From NCBI GenBank assembly GCA_023404095.1, contig JAEYDD010000075.1:310001-374000 (forward strand): 64,000 bases of DNA, written 5' to 3'. The first letter of the stretch is position 1, and every line of letters starts with the position of its first letter. Positions 8,352 to 16,201 of this stretch are shown piece by piece. The notes under the pieces are model-generated. The model made no database searches and had not been told where the DNA came from. It saw nothing but the letters and a program-made list of their open reading frames with translations. The stretch comes from Pseudomonadota bacterium (GTDB lineage Bacteria > Pseudomonadota > Alphaproteobacteria > Rhizobiales > Rhizobiaceae). A program made the position numbers and the translations under genes.

Positions 8352-8807
8352 GCGGACGCTCAAACTCCCTGGCGAAACCTTAACGTCGACAGACATTTAA
8401 GGACGCCGCACACAAACATGCACCCTCCGGAAATCGAGGCTGATTTTCCCGAGCGGACGATGCGCAGATTGCTGTTCTACTGCCTCCTCGGAACGCCCTT
8501 TCCGGGCGCGTGGTGCAGCATACACCCTGGCCGCCGTCCCAAACCCCCGTCTCGAACAGGCGCGCCAATGCCGGATTTTCAGGCGGCAAGACCGAAATCC
8601 TCGCCTTGAATTTCAAGCTGGCCCAAAAATTGCTTTTTTATCTGGTTTGGTCAAGCAGCCGTTGGGCGATAAGGTGAATTTCATTGTCCGGACCGGGCCC
8701 AAGTCTTGAATTTTTTGTGATTGCGGCTGCGTTCTCGCGCAATTTTGTTGCCCGCCACCCCTGAAATTCAAGTGGCGGTCCAAAATCTGCAATTCGAGCT
8801 CTTTTGC
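8352..8807 (-). other. 456-base lptB-rpoN gap, likely rpoN promoter and leader
   Basis: No supported gene. AT-rich patches (for example around 8626-8640 and 8707-8720) contrast with the GC-rich surroundings and are plausible promoter material for rpoN. A hairpin CCGCCAC 8752-8758 / GTGGCGG 8772-8778 lies 30 bases after the lptB stop and may end that transcript, though it lacks a good U-run. The sequences CTTGAATTT and TGAAATTCAAG recur in the gap (near 8605, 8705 and 8761), a small repeated motif of unknown meaning. Confidence 0.4.
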
Positions 8808-9593
8808 CTAGAGGCTGAAATTGTCGCCGAGATAGAGGCGACGGACGTCGGGATTGGCAACGATGTCGTTGGCGCGGCCATGGGTGAGAACCTCGCCCGC
8901 ATGAATGATATAGGCCCGGTCGATCAGGCCAAGCGTCTCGCGCACGTTGTGGTCGGTGATCAGCACGCCGATGCCGCGCGACGTCAGGTGGCGCACCAGC
9001 GCCTGGATATCGGCAACCGAGATCGGATCGACGCCGGCAAACGGTTCGTCGAGCAGCATGAAGGTCGGATCGGTAGCCAGTGCGCGAGCGATTTCCAGGC
9101 GTCGGCGCTCGCCGCCGGACAGCGCGATCGCCGCCGATTTCCGCAGGTGCGAGATCGAAAATTCGGCAAGCAGGCTGTCGAGCTTGCGCTCGCGGCGCGC
9201 CTTGTCGCGGTCGTGCACTTCGAGCACGGCGCGGATATTCTGCTCCACCGTCAAGCCCCGGAAGATCGACGCCTCCTGCGGCAGGTAGCCGACGCCGAGG
9301 CGGGCGCGGCGATACATCGGCATCGTCGTCACGTCGTTGCCGTTCAGCTCGATCGTGCCCTCGTCCACTGGCACGAGCCCGGTGATCATGTAGAAACATG
9401 TGGTCTTGCCGGCGCCGTTCGGCCCAAGCAGGCCGACGGCCTCGCCCCTGCGCACGACGAGCGACACGCCGTTGACGACGCGCCGGCCGCCATAGGTCTT
9501 GGTCAGGTTGCGGGCGATCAGCGTGCCCTCGTAGCGGGACGTGTCGGCGGTCCGCTTGATGACCGGTTCGGCCTTCTTAACGCGGCGCGACAT
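8808..9593 (-). CDS. lptB: LPS export ABC transporter ATP-binding protein LptB
   Basis: The cytoplasmic ATPase of the LptB2FGC machine that extracts lipopolysaccharide from the inner membrane. Visible motifs are Walker A GPNGAGKTT, the Q-loop in YLPQEASIFRGL, the ABC signature LSGGERRRLEIARAL, Walker B FMLLDEPFAGVDP and the H-loop ITDHN. About 261 residues. The start is uncertain: ATG at 9593 gives a short basic N-terminus, while GTG at 9617 lies only eight bases after the lptA stop; neither has a strong ribosome site. It sits in the lptC-lptA-lptB run. Confidence 0.96.
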   Translation of the reverse strand: MSRRVKKAEPVIKRTADTSRYEGTLIARNLTKTYGGRRVVNGVSLVVRRGEAVGLLGPNGAGKTTCFYMITGLVPVDEGTIELNGNDVTTMPMYRRARLGVGYLPQEASIFRGLTVEQNIRAVLEVHDRDKARRERKLDSLLAEFSISHLRKSAAIALSGGERRRLEIARALATDPTFMLLDEPFAGVDPISVADIQALVRHLTSRGIGVLITDHNVRETLGLIDRAYIIHAGEVLTHGRANDIVANPDVRRLYLGDNFSL

Positions 9594-9625
9594 GCGGGAT
9601 ATGGAAACGAGGGACACGGGCGTCG

Positions 9626-10189
9626 TCAGTTCGTGGTTTTGCGGGACTTGGGGTCTAGCTGGATCATCACCCGGCCGCCGCAGGCGTCGAGCTTGGCCTC
9701 GCCGGTGCGCATCAGCACGGTCAGCTGGCAGCCGACGAAGACGTTCTTGCCTTCCGAAAGCACGACCTTGTCGCCCTTCAGGACGAAGACTTCGTCGACG
9801 AGGTTGAACGTGCCGGTATCGGCGGTCGCTTCCTGCGTTCCGGACTGGAGGAACACCTTTTCCGATACATCTATCTTTTCGATGTTGGCGTCGCCACTCG
9901 AGATCGAGCCGCCGCCCTGGGCGCTGTAGTGCACGACCATATTGCCGGCCTGCAGGGTCGTCGTGCCCTGCACGACCTTGACGTTGCCGGTGAACTGGGC
10001 CGTGTTGGACTGCTGCTGGATTTCCAGCTTGTCGCTCTGGATCTGGATAGGCTGGTCGTTGGACAGCTGAAGCCCCTTCAGCTGGCTCTTCGTTTCCTGC
10101 GCTCCCGCCCCTGATGCGACCAGCAGCAAGCCGGCGGCGAGAAGCGGGAGAATGGCATGTCTTTGCGCGGGTTCAGAAAATGCGGACAT
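9626..10189 (-). CDS. lptA: LPS transport periplasmic protein LptA
   Basis: A 187-residue periplasmic OstA/LptA-fold protein that bridges LptC in the inner membrane and LptD in the outer membrane. An N-terminal signal peptide (HAILPLLAAGLLLVASGAGAQ) is clear. The body has the repeated beta-jellyroll strands IQIQSDKLEIQQQSNTAQFTGNVKVVQGTTTLQAGNMVVHY. I chose the ATG at 10189, eight bases after the lptC stop; the frame open to 10234 would overlap lptC. Order lptC-lptA-lptB is typical. Confidence 0.93.
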   Translation of the reverse strand: MSAFSEPAQRHAILPLLAAGLLLVASGAGAQETKSQLKGLQLSNDQPIQIQSDKLEIQQQSNTAQFTGNVKVVQGTTTLQAGNMVVHYSAQGGGSISSGDANIEKIDVSEKVFLQSGTQEATADTGTFNLVDEVFVLKGDKVVLSEGKNVFVGCQLTVLMRTGEAKLDACGGRVMIQLDPKSRKTTN

Positions 10190-10196
10190 CGTGGCC

Positions 10197-10859
10197 CTAC
10201 TTCTCTCGGTTGCGGATGGCGGCGGGATCGACATTCACGACGACGTCTCCCTCGAAGACGACGGTCCGCCCTTTATCTGTCATTCGCAGCGACTGCGCAA
10301 CAATCGAAGCTTCCTTCGATTGGATGGTAACGGGCTGCTGGGTGGCCATGCGGCCGGCGTTGATGTCGAGATGGGCGTCGCGGAAGGCCGCCTCCAGGCC
10401 GGTATTGAGGCGGATGGTGAAGGGGGCGGTCATGTCGAGTATGTTGCGGCCGCGATCATAGATGCCGGTGACGGCGTCGACCTGGGCGATCATCGTTTCG
10501 TTGACCGGCATCTGTGCCCGGATGTTCTCCAGCTGGATGATGTCCGGGTTCTTCATATCCTGCAGCGCCCGGTCGGCCTTCATCGAATAGCTGATACCGT
10601 CGCGGTTTCGGCCCGCGATTGCGGGGTTCTTCATCACCACCTTGCCGTCCTCGATCGTGGCGCTTTCGACATCGAGCTGATCGGGAATGTAGGTGCTGAT
10701 GATGGAAACGATCGCGAAGATGGCCGCGATCAGCAGGCCGGCGATTGGGAGGGCGACCTTAAGGAAGCGCACGCGCGCGGAATGTCGCGCGGCCAGACGG
10801 TAGGCTTCCGTCGACCGGACATTCGGTTCGGCATGCATGTCTGCGACTGTTGTCAGCAT
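10197..10859 (-). CDS. lptC: LPS export protein LptC (inner-membrane anchor)
   Basis: A 220-residue LptC/YrbK-family protein. A single transmembrane helix near residues 34-54 (VALPIAGLLIAAIFAIVSII) is followed by a periplasmic LptA-like domain ending FEGDVVVNVDPAAIRN. It contacts LptFG-LptB2 and hands LPS to LptA. It heads the lptC-lptA-lptB run. Twenty bases upstream lies the 16-bp palindrome CGGGCCCGCGGGCCCG (10879-10894). The rnd gene often found before lptC in rhizobia is not here. Confidence 0.9.
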   Translation of the reverse strand: MLTTVADMHAEPNVRSTEAYRLAARHSARVRFLKVALPIAGLLIAAIFAIVSIISTYIPDQLDVESATIEDGKVVMKNPAIAGRNRDGISYSMKADRALQDMKNPDIIQLENIRAQMPVNETMIAQVDAVTGIYDRGRNILDMTAPFTIRLNTGLEAAFRDAHLDINAGRMATQQPVTIQSKEASIVAQSLRMTDKGRTVVFEGDVVVNVDPAAIRNREK

Positions 10860-10995
10860 GTACCTTGTTCGTAGTTCTCGGGCCCGCGGGCCCGCGCCGG
10901 CTCAGCCGCCTGTTCCCTGCACCACATTAACGCGCCCCATATGGCGATTATTCCTGAAGAAACAATGGATGTCCAAATTTTGGCACAGATGATTT

Positions 10996-11043
10996 GCCAT
11001 TTGCCCGGGTAATGCCATATCGATGAGGCACTTGGCAAATGGC
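10996..11043. promoter_or_regulatory. 10-bp inverted repeat upstream of sppA
   Basis: GCCATTTGCC (10996-11005) is matched exactly by GGCAAATGGC (11034-11043) with 28 bases between. It lies 46 bases before the sppA start in the divergent lptC/sppA region. It could be a two-site operator or a leader hairpin. No known regulator is recognised. Confidence 0.45.
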
Positions 11044-11088
11044 CTTGATGCCATTCGCCACGCTGAATGACCGCACGGGAACCTCGCG

Positions 11089-12039
11089 ATGGACCAGTCT
11101 GCCATAGCCGACCGCCGCCAACTGCGCCGGAAACTGACCTTCTGGCGTGTTGCCGCCGTACTTGTCGCCGCCATTGCCGCATTTGCTGCGATAGCATCCA
11201 GCTATCCGGCGGCCTCCGGCCAGAATCACGTCGCCCGCGTTTCCATCAGCGGAATCATCCAGGACGACCGTGAACTTCTGGAGCGTCTGGACGGCATCGC
11301 CCGGAACGATCACGCCAAGGCGCTCGTCGTCTCCATCACGTCGCCGGGCGGCACCACCTATGGCGGCGAGACGATCTTCAAGGCGCTGCGCCGGGTTGCG
11401 GAGAAGAAGCCGGTCGTGTCGGACGTGCGCACCCTTGCCGCCTCCGCCGGCTACATGGTCGCAGCCGCAGGTGACCGGATCGTTGCCGGCGAGAGCTCGA
11501 TCACCGGCTCGATCGGCGTTATCTTCCAGTATCCGCAGGTCAAGGATCTGATGGACAAGGTCGGCGTGTCGCTCGAAGAGATCAAGTCGGCGCCGCTCAA
11601 GGCCGAGCCGTCGCCTTTCCATCCTCCCAGCGAGGACGCCAAGGCCATGGTCCGGCGCATGGTCGACGACAGCTTTGCCTGGTTCGTCGATCTCGTCGCC
11701 GACCGCCGCAAGTTGCCGCGCGAAGACGTGCTCAAGCTTGCCGACGGCAGCATCTACACGGGTCGCCAGGCACTGCAGGTCAAGCTTGTCGATGCTCTGG
11801 GCGGTGACGCGGAGATCCGCGACTATCTGGAGACGCGCGATGTTGTGCGCAGCCTGCCAGTCGTCGACTATGAGCCCCCGCGCCGCACCAGCCTGTTTGG
11901 CATCGGCATCGATTCCGCAGACCTGTTGAAGGGCATCTTCGACCTCGGCACCGGCGGTACGGACGTGCTCAACAAGCTCGGGGGCGAAAAGTTGTTCCTT
12001 GACGGTCTTGTTTCGGTTTGGCAGGTTGGACGTGATTGA
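11089..12039 (+). CDS. sppA: Signal peptide peptidase SppA (S49 family)
   Basis: A 316-residue membrane-anchored serine protease of the S49 (short, bacterial SppA36-type) family that degrades released signal peptides. An N-terminal membrane helix lies around residues 18-38 (FWRVAAVLVAAIAAFAAIA). The catalytic serine is in TLAASAGYMVAAAGDRIVA, and the general-base lysine is in EEIKSAPLKAEPSPF, giving the Ser-Lys dyad. GSIGVIFQYP between them is conserved. The stop is 27 bases before ihfB, on the same strand. Confidence 0.94.
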   Translation: MDQSAIADRRQLRRKLTFWRVAAVLVAAIAAFAAIASSYPAASGQNHVARVSISGIIQDDRELLERLDGIARNDHAKALVVSITSPGGTTYGGETIFKALRRVAEKKPVVSDVRTLAASAGYMVAAAGDRIVAGESSITGSIGVIFQYPQVKDLMDKVGVSLEEIKSAPLKAEPSPFHPPSEDAKAMVRRMVDDSFAWFVDLVADRRKLPREDVLKLADGSIYTGRQALQVKLVDALGGDAEIRDYLETRDVVRSLPVVDYEPPRRTSLFGIGIDSADLLKGIFDLGTGGTDVLNKLGGEKLFLDGLVSVWQVGRD

Positions 12040-12066
12040 AAAGACAAGAGTTTTGAGGGGGCAACA

Positions 12067-12372
12067 GTGATCAAGTCTGAATTGGTACAGATCGTCGCCG
12101 CTCGTAATCCGCATCTTTATCATCGTGACGTCGAGAATATCGTCAATGCCGTGCTGGACGAGATTTCCGATGCCCTTGCTGCCGGAAACCGGGTGGAACT
12201 GCGCGGCTTCGGCGCCTTTTCCGTCAAGAACCGGCCTTCGCGTTCCGGGCGCAATCCGCGCACGGGCGACAGTGTCTTCGTCGAGGAAAAGTGGGTTCCG
12301 TTTTTCAAGACCGGCAAGGAGCTGCGTGAGCGGCTGAACCCCGACCACCTCGATGACGGCGACGCCGACTGA
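12067..12372 (+). CDS. ihfB: Integration host factor subunit beta
   Basis: A 101-residue IHF-beta, the DNA-bending partner of IHF-alpha needed at many sigma-54 promoters, for recombination and nucleoid structure. The family signature RVELRGFGAFSVKNRPSRSGRNPRTGDSVFVEEKWVPFFKTGKELRERLN is complete, including the proline that inserts into DNA (RNPRTG). The start is a GTG at 12067 preceded by GAGGGGGCAACA, a good ribosome site. It follows sppA closely. Confidence 0.97.
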   Translation: MIKSELVQIVAARNPHLYHRDVENIVNAVLDEISDALAAGNRVELRGFGAFSVKNRPSRSGRNPRTGDSVFVEEKWVPFFKTGKELRERLNPDHLDDGDAD

Positions 12373-12396
12373 CATGCGGTCGCCGACCGGCAGCAG

Positions 12397-12420
12397 GGCC
12401 GCCGATCTGATTCGGCGGCC
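12397..12420 (+). terminator. Hairpin after ihfB
   Basis: GGCCGCCGA (12397-12405) pairs perfectly with TCGGCGGCC (12412-12420) around TCTGAT. There is no T-run after it, so it is a strong stem but a weak intrinsic terminator. It lies 25 bases after the ihfB stop. Confidence 0.5.
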
Positions 12421-12440
12421 GTGCCGTTCCCGCTATATTT

Positions 12441-12482
12441 GCAGTTCCAGACGCAGCTCCCCGCGTTCGGTCCTGGAACTGC
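12441..12482 (+). promoter_or_regulatory. 10-bp inverted repeat in the lapA leader
   Basis: GCAGTTCCAG (12441-12450) and CTGGAACTGC (12473-12482) form a perfect inverted repeat with a 22-base spacer, directly after a -10-like CTATATTT (12432-12439). It lies 31 bases before the lapA start, so it is probably in the 5' leader or at the start point. Function unknown. Confidence 0.4.
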
Positions 12483-12512
12483 GACAGAGCCAATCCATCG
12501 TGTGAGGCGGCC

Positions 12513-12854
12513 ATGTTGAAGAAAATCGTCAATCTCGTCGTGCTCGTGCCGATCGGCATCGTGCTCATCGTGCTGTCGGTGGCAAATCGCCAGCCGGTGC
12601 GTATGGCTTTGAACCCGTTCCGGCCCGAGGACACGCTGCTGTCGGCGACGGCGCCGTTCTTCGTCTTCCTGTTTCTCGCGCTGATCCTCGGCATGATTCT
12701 CGGTGCCGTCGCCACCTGGGTCAGCCAGCACAAGTACCGCAAGCGCGCCCGCGTCGAGGCGACCGAGGCCGTCAAATGGCACACGGAAGCCGACAAGCAG
12801 AAGGCGCGCGCCGAAACGCTCGCCGCCCAGTCGCTGCTGTCGGCGCCGAAGTGA
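12513..12854 (+). CDS. LapA-domain inner membrane protein
   Basis: A 113-residue protein with the DUF1049/LapA domain. Two membrane helices are clear: KKIVNLVVLVPIGIVLIVLSVA near residues 3-24 and APFFVFLFLALILGMILGAVATW near 47-69. A basic, alpha-helical cytoplasmic tail follows (HKYRKRARVEATEAVKWHTEADKQKARAE). In E. coli LapA works with LapB to control LpxC and LPS synthesis; the rhizobial homologue's role is inferred only. The N-terminus reads VANRQPVRMALNPF, a family hallmark. Confidence 0.88.
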   Translation: MLKKIVNLVVLVPIGIVLIVLSVANRQPVRMALNPFRPEDTLLSATAPFFVFLFLALILGMILGAVATWVSQHKYRKRARVEATEAVKWHTEADKQKARAETLAAQSLLSAPK

Positions 12855-12942
12855 CGGCCGCTTGCAAGATTTTTAGCTTCGGTTCGTACGATCAGCCCAG
12901 AACTTGTTCAACCGCAGCGGCGGACACCCGCTCGCCTGGACT

Positions 12943-13395
12943 TCAGGCGTTCGGTCCGCTGTTGAGCCGTTGGCCAAGATCGGCGAAAAACTGTGAGGCA
13001 AGCTTCTTCGAAGTTGAATCGATCAGGCGTGCACCGAGTTGGGCCAGCTTGCCGCCGATCTCCGCGCGCACGGTGTAGGACAGCAGCGTTTCATTCCCCT
13101 CGTCGGTCAGCTTGACGTCCGCGCCGCCCTTGGCAAAGCCGGCGATCCCGCCCTTGCCTTCACCCGCGATCGTGTAGCTTTCCGGCGGGTTGAGGTTGGA
13201 CAGGGTCACCTCGCCATTGAAGGTGGCGGAGACAGGGCCGACCTTGATCTTCACAGTGGCTTCGAGCTCGGTGGGCGACTTCATCGTCAGTGACTGACAG
13301 CCCGGAATGCAGGCCTTCAAGGTCTCCGGGTCGTTCAGCGCGGCCCATACCGCGTCCCGCGGTGCGGCAATGCGCTCCTCACCTGTCATGTCCAT
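12943..13395 (-). CDS. CoxG-like SRPBCC-fold protein (CO dehydrogenase subunit G family)
   Basis: A 150-residue START/SRPBCC-fold protein of the CoxG family. It begins MDMTGEERIAAPRDAVWAALNDPETLKACIPGCQSL, the usual family opening, and ends with a helix (KLAQLGARLIDSTSKKLASQFFADLGQRL). CoxG proteins act as accessory or membrane-recruiting factors for molybdenum hydroxylases and in some bacteria bind quinones. No Mo-hydroxylase (coxLMS) lies in this window, so it is a stand-alone copy. I chose the ATG at 13395, where homology starts. It faces away from the methyltransferase gene. Confidence 0.88.
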   Translation of the reverse strand: MDMTGEERIAAPRDAVWAALNDPETLKACIPGCQSLTMKSPTELEATVKIKVGPVSATFNGEVTLSNLNPPESYTIAGEGKGGIAGFAKGGADVKLTDEGNETLLSYTVRAEIGGKLAQLGARLIDSTSKKLASQFFADLGQRLNSGPNA

Positions 13396-13535
13396 GGCGT
13401 TCCTCCTCCTCGACCGCGCAAAGGATTTATCGCAGATCGGAAAGCGCTTTGCCAAGTAGGGCAGGGGTGCTATTTGGTCTCGCTTTCCTGCGGATCTGCG
13501 TCCGCTTCCTTGAGATCAAGAAACCGGACCGCGAC

Positions 13536-14768
13536 GTGAAGGACAAGAACCGCCGGCAGAAGAAGGGACCCGCCGCGACAGGGCCGGCACGGCCTGGCGA
13601 ACGCTCGCGCGCATCGACGCCGCGAAACGGCCAGTCTCGCGAAGGCCAGCCTCGCGAGGGCCAGTCTCTGAAGAGCCAGTCTTCCAAGGGCCAGTCTCGT
13701 TCCGAGCCGAAGGCCGGCGCGACGCACGCAGGCACTCCCCGCTCGTCAAATCCGGCCTCGAAGGCCGCCATGGCCCGCGAGATGCAGCCGCGACCGGCCA
13801 GGCCGGAGCAGCAGCCGGCCGAGCCGCTTCGCAAGATCGCCACGCATACCGGCGAAAAGCCGGCCGAGCGGGTCCCGGTCATCCTCGAAACGGCCGGCAC
13901 GAATGATTATCGCCTGATCGACAGCGGTGCCGGCGAAAAGCTTGAACAGTACGGCCCCTACCGCATCGTGCGGCCGGAGGCGCAGGCGCTATGGCCACGT
14001 AGTCTGCCGGCGCATGTCTGGGACAATGCCGATGCCGTCTTCACCGGTGACACCGACGAGGACGGCATGGGGCGCTGGCGCTTCCCGGGTGCGGCACTCG
14101 GCGAGACCTGGCCGATGCGGCTTCTGGATACCGACTTCCACGGCCGCTTTACCGCGTTCCGCCACGTCGGCGTTTTCCCCGAGCAGCTTGCGCACTGGAG
14201 CTGGATGAAGGCGCGGATCGAGGCAGCAGGCCGGCCGCTGAAGGTGCTGAACCTGTTCGGCTACACCGGCGTGGCATCGCTCGTCGCCGCCCGCGCCGGC
14301 GCCGAGGTTACCCATGTGGACGCCTCCAAGAAGGCGATAGGCTGGGCCCGCGAGAACCAGGCGCTCGGCCGCGCAGAGAAGCTGCCGATCCGCTGGATCT
14401 GCGAGGATGCCATGAAGTTCATCCTGCGCGAGGAGCGTCGCGGCAGCCGCTACGACATCATCCTGGCAGATCCGCCGAAGTTCGGTCGCGGACCGAACGG
14501 AGAGGTATGGCAGCTCTTCGAGGGGCTCCCGCTGATGCTGGACATCTGCCGCGAGATCCTGGCGCCGAAAGAGTCGGCCCTTGTGCTCACGGCCTATTCG
14601 ATCCGGGCGAGCTTCTATTCGATCCACGAGCTGGTGCGCGAGACGATGCGCGGCCGCGGTGGCCTGGTCGAATCCGGCGAGCTCGTCATCCGTGAAGGCG
14701 GCCTGGACGGAAGCGTTCCGGGTCGCGCCCTATCCACATCCCTCTTCAGCCGATGGACGTCCGCATGA
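13536..14768 (+). CDS. Class I SAM-dependent rRNA methyltransferase (RlmI/RlmK-like) with repeat-rich N-terminus
   Basis: A 410-residue methyltransferase. The C-terminal 280 residues carry a SAM-binding motif (VLNLFGYTGVASLVAARAGAEVTHVDASKKAI) and the catalytic-region motif LADPPKFGRGPNGEVW (DPP[KRH]F), which fits 23S rRNA cytosine methyltransferases of the RlmI type. The first 110 residues are low-complexity and basic, with five tandem pentapeptides (GQSRE GQPRE GQSLK SQSSK GQSRS). The start is uncertain; I chose the GTG at 13536, since upstream frames overlap coxG and show no similarity. Its stop overlaps the next start (ATGA), so it is coupled to the TrmH gene. Confidence 0.88.
   Translation: MKDKNRRQKKGPAATGPARPGERSRASTPRNGQSREGQPREGQSLKSQSSKGQSRSEPKAGATHAGTPRSSNPASKAAMAREMQPRPARPEQQPAEPLRKIATHTGEKPAERVPVILETAGTNDYRLIDSGAGEKLEQYGPYRIVRPEAQALWPRSLPAHVWDNADAVFTGDTDEDGMGRWRFPGAALGETWPMRLLDTDFHGRFTAFRHVGVFPEQLAHWSWMKARIEAAGRPLKVLNLFGYTGVASLVAARAGAEVTHVDASKKAIGWARENQALGRAEKLPIRWICEDAMKFILREERRGSRYDIILADPPKFGRGPNGEVWQLFEGLPLMLDICREILAPKESALVLTAYSIRASFYSIHELVRETMRGRGGLVESGELVIREGGLDGSVPGRALSTSLFSRWTSA
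13629..13703 (+). repeat. Five tandem 15-bp coding repeats
   Basis: Five degenerate units of the form GGCCAGTCTCGCGAA follow each other at 13629, 13644, 13659, 13674 and 13689. They lie in frame in the N-terminal region of the methyltransferase gene, each adding one pentapeptide. Unit count is likely to vary between strains. Confidence 0.85.
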
Positions 14769-15646
14769 CTGAGCACCGCGAACACGATGATGGCAAGGGC
14801 CGCGAGAAGGGCCCCCATCGCGTTGGCCAGGTCAAGGAAGTGACCAGCCTCGCGAATCCGATCGTCAAGGACATCAAGGCGCTTGCGCAGAAGAAGACGC
14901 GCGACGAGACCAAGACCTTCATCGCAGAAGGTCTGAAGCTCGTCATCGACGCGCTCGAGCTCGGCTGGACGATCCGCAAGCTCGTCTATGCCAAGGCAGC
15001 CAAGGGCAAGCCCCAGGTGGAGCAGGTCGCCGCCCGTACCTTCGCCAAGGGCGGGCTTGTCCTGGAGGTCAGCGAAAAGGTCATGTCGGCGATCACCCGG
15101 CGCGACAATCCGCAGATGGTGATAGGCGTGTTCGAGCAGCGCTACCGACCGCTGAAGGACGTGCGCCCCGGCAGGGGCGAGACCTATGTGGCGCTGGACC
15201 GCGTGCGCGATCCCGGCAATCTCGGCACGATCATCAGGACCGCGGATGCGGCCGGAGCCTCCGGCGTCATCCTCGTCGGCGACACGACCGACCCGTTCTC
15301 GCTGGAGACCGTGCGCGCGACGATGGGGTCGGTCTTTGCCGTGCCCGTGACGAAGACGTCGCTTGCAGACTTTCTGCGCTGGAAGAAGGATGCCGGCGTC
15401 CAGGTCGTGGCGACCCACCTCGCCGGCGCGGTCGACTATCGGACCATCGACTATGCCAAGAAGCCCGTGGTACTGCTGATGGGTAACGAGCAGGCGGGCA
15501 TTCCCGACGAAATGGCGCGGGAGGCGGATGCGCTCGCCCGCATTCCCCAGGCAGGTCGCGCCGATTCTCTCAATCTGGCGATCGCCACAGGCATCATGCT
15601 GTTCGAGGCGCGGCGCCATCTCCTGTCTCTGGAAGCATCCGAATGA
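14765..15646 (+). CDS. TrmH-family (SpoU) 2'-O-ribose RNA methyltransferase
   Basis: A 293-residue SPOUT methyltransferase. The N-terminal substrate-binding domain (SLANPIVKDIKALAQKKTRDETKTFIAEGLKLVIDAL) precedes the knotted domain with YVALDRVRDPGNLGTIIRTADAAGASGVIL (motif 1), VVLLMGNEQAGIPDEM (motif 2) and IPQAGRADSLNLAIATGIMLFEARR (motif 3). The target is probably 23S rRNA or tRNA; which one cannot be told. The ATG at 14765 overlaps the previous stop and its own stop overlaps lspA, so three genes are translationally coupled. Confidence 0.93.
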   Translation: MTEHREHDDGKGREKGPHRVGQVKEVTSLANPIVKDIKALAQKKTRDETKTFIAEGLKLVIDALELGWTIRKLVYAKAAKGKPQVEQVAARTFAKGGLVLEVSEKVMSAITRRDNPQMVIGVFEQRYRPLKDVRPGRGETYVALDRVRDPGNLGTIIRTADAAGASGVILVGDTTDPFSLETVRATMGSVFAVPVTKTSLADFLRWKKDAGVQVVATHLAGAVDYRTIDYAKKPVVLLMGNEQAGIPDEMAREADALARIPQAGRADSLNLAIATGIMLFEARRHLLSLEASE

Positions 15647-16146
15647 CCGATCGCGTCCCGCTGTTTTCAAGGCCCGTCCCGGTGGTCGTCTTCATCGTGC
15701 TTGCGATCGCGCTCGACCAGGTGGTCAAGCTGATGGTCGAGGCTTGGCTGCCCCTCGAGCAGGCGGTCCATGTCGTCCCGATGCTGGCGCTCTACCGCAC
15801 CTACAACTTCGGCGTCGCCTTCTCGATGCTGTCGGGCATGGAGGACTGGTTCATCGTCGGCCTTCGGCTCGTCGTCGTCGCCTTCGTCAGCTGGCTCTGG
15901 CGGCAGACGCCTAAGGAACGCGGCCTGGCCCATGCCGGCTACGCGCTGATCATCGCAGGCGCCATCGGCAATCTCATCGATCGCCTTCTGTTCGGCTACG
16001 TGATCGACTACATCCTGTTTTACACGGAAACGTGGTCGTTTGCAGTGTTCAACCTTGCCGACACGTTCATCACGCTCGGAGCAGGTTGCATCCTTTTGGA
16101 CGAACTGCTCCTGACGCGTCAGCGCAAGAGCGCGCCCGATCGTTAA
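15643..16146 (+). CDS. lspA: Lipoprotein signal peptidase (signal peptidase II)
   Basis: A 167-residue inner membrane aspartic protease that cleaves prolipoprotein signal peptides after lipidation. Four membrane helices are evident. Catalytic regions are visible: NFGVAFSML, GAIGNLIDRLLFGYVIDYI with the first aspartate, and FAVFNLADTFITLGA with the second. It overlaps the TrmH gene by four bases (ATGA). Lnt, which acts at the last step of the same lipoprotein pathway, is also in this window at 39936. Confidence 0.97.
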   Translation: MTDRVPLFSRPVPVVVFIVLAIALDQVVKLMVEAWLPLEQAVHVVPMLALYRTYNFGVAFSMLSGMEDWFIVGLRLVVVAFVSWLWRQTPKERGLAHAGYALIIAGAIGNLIDRLLFGYVIDYILFYTETWSFAVFNLADTFITLGAGCILLDELLLTRQRKSAPDR

Positions 16147-16201
16147 AATGTGACCGGTTTGCTGAAGCGGATCTGAACGCTTGGCGTGCTATGGCGCACG
16201 C

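Noticed and set aside
10981..11005. TGGCAC...TTGC resembling a sigma-54 -24/-12 promoter before sppA
   Set aside because: The GG and GC elements are 14 bases apart instead of 12, which does not work for sigma-54.
13629..13703. A CRISPR array
   Set aside because: The 15-bp units have no spacers and lie in frame in a coding region.
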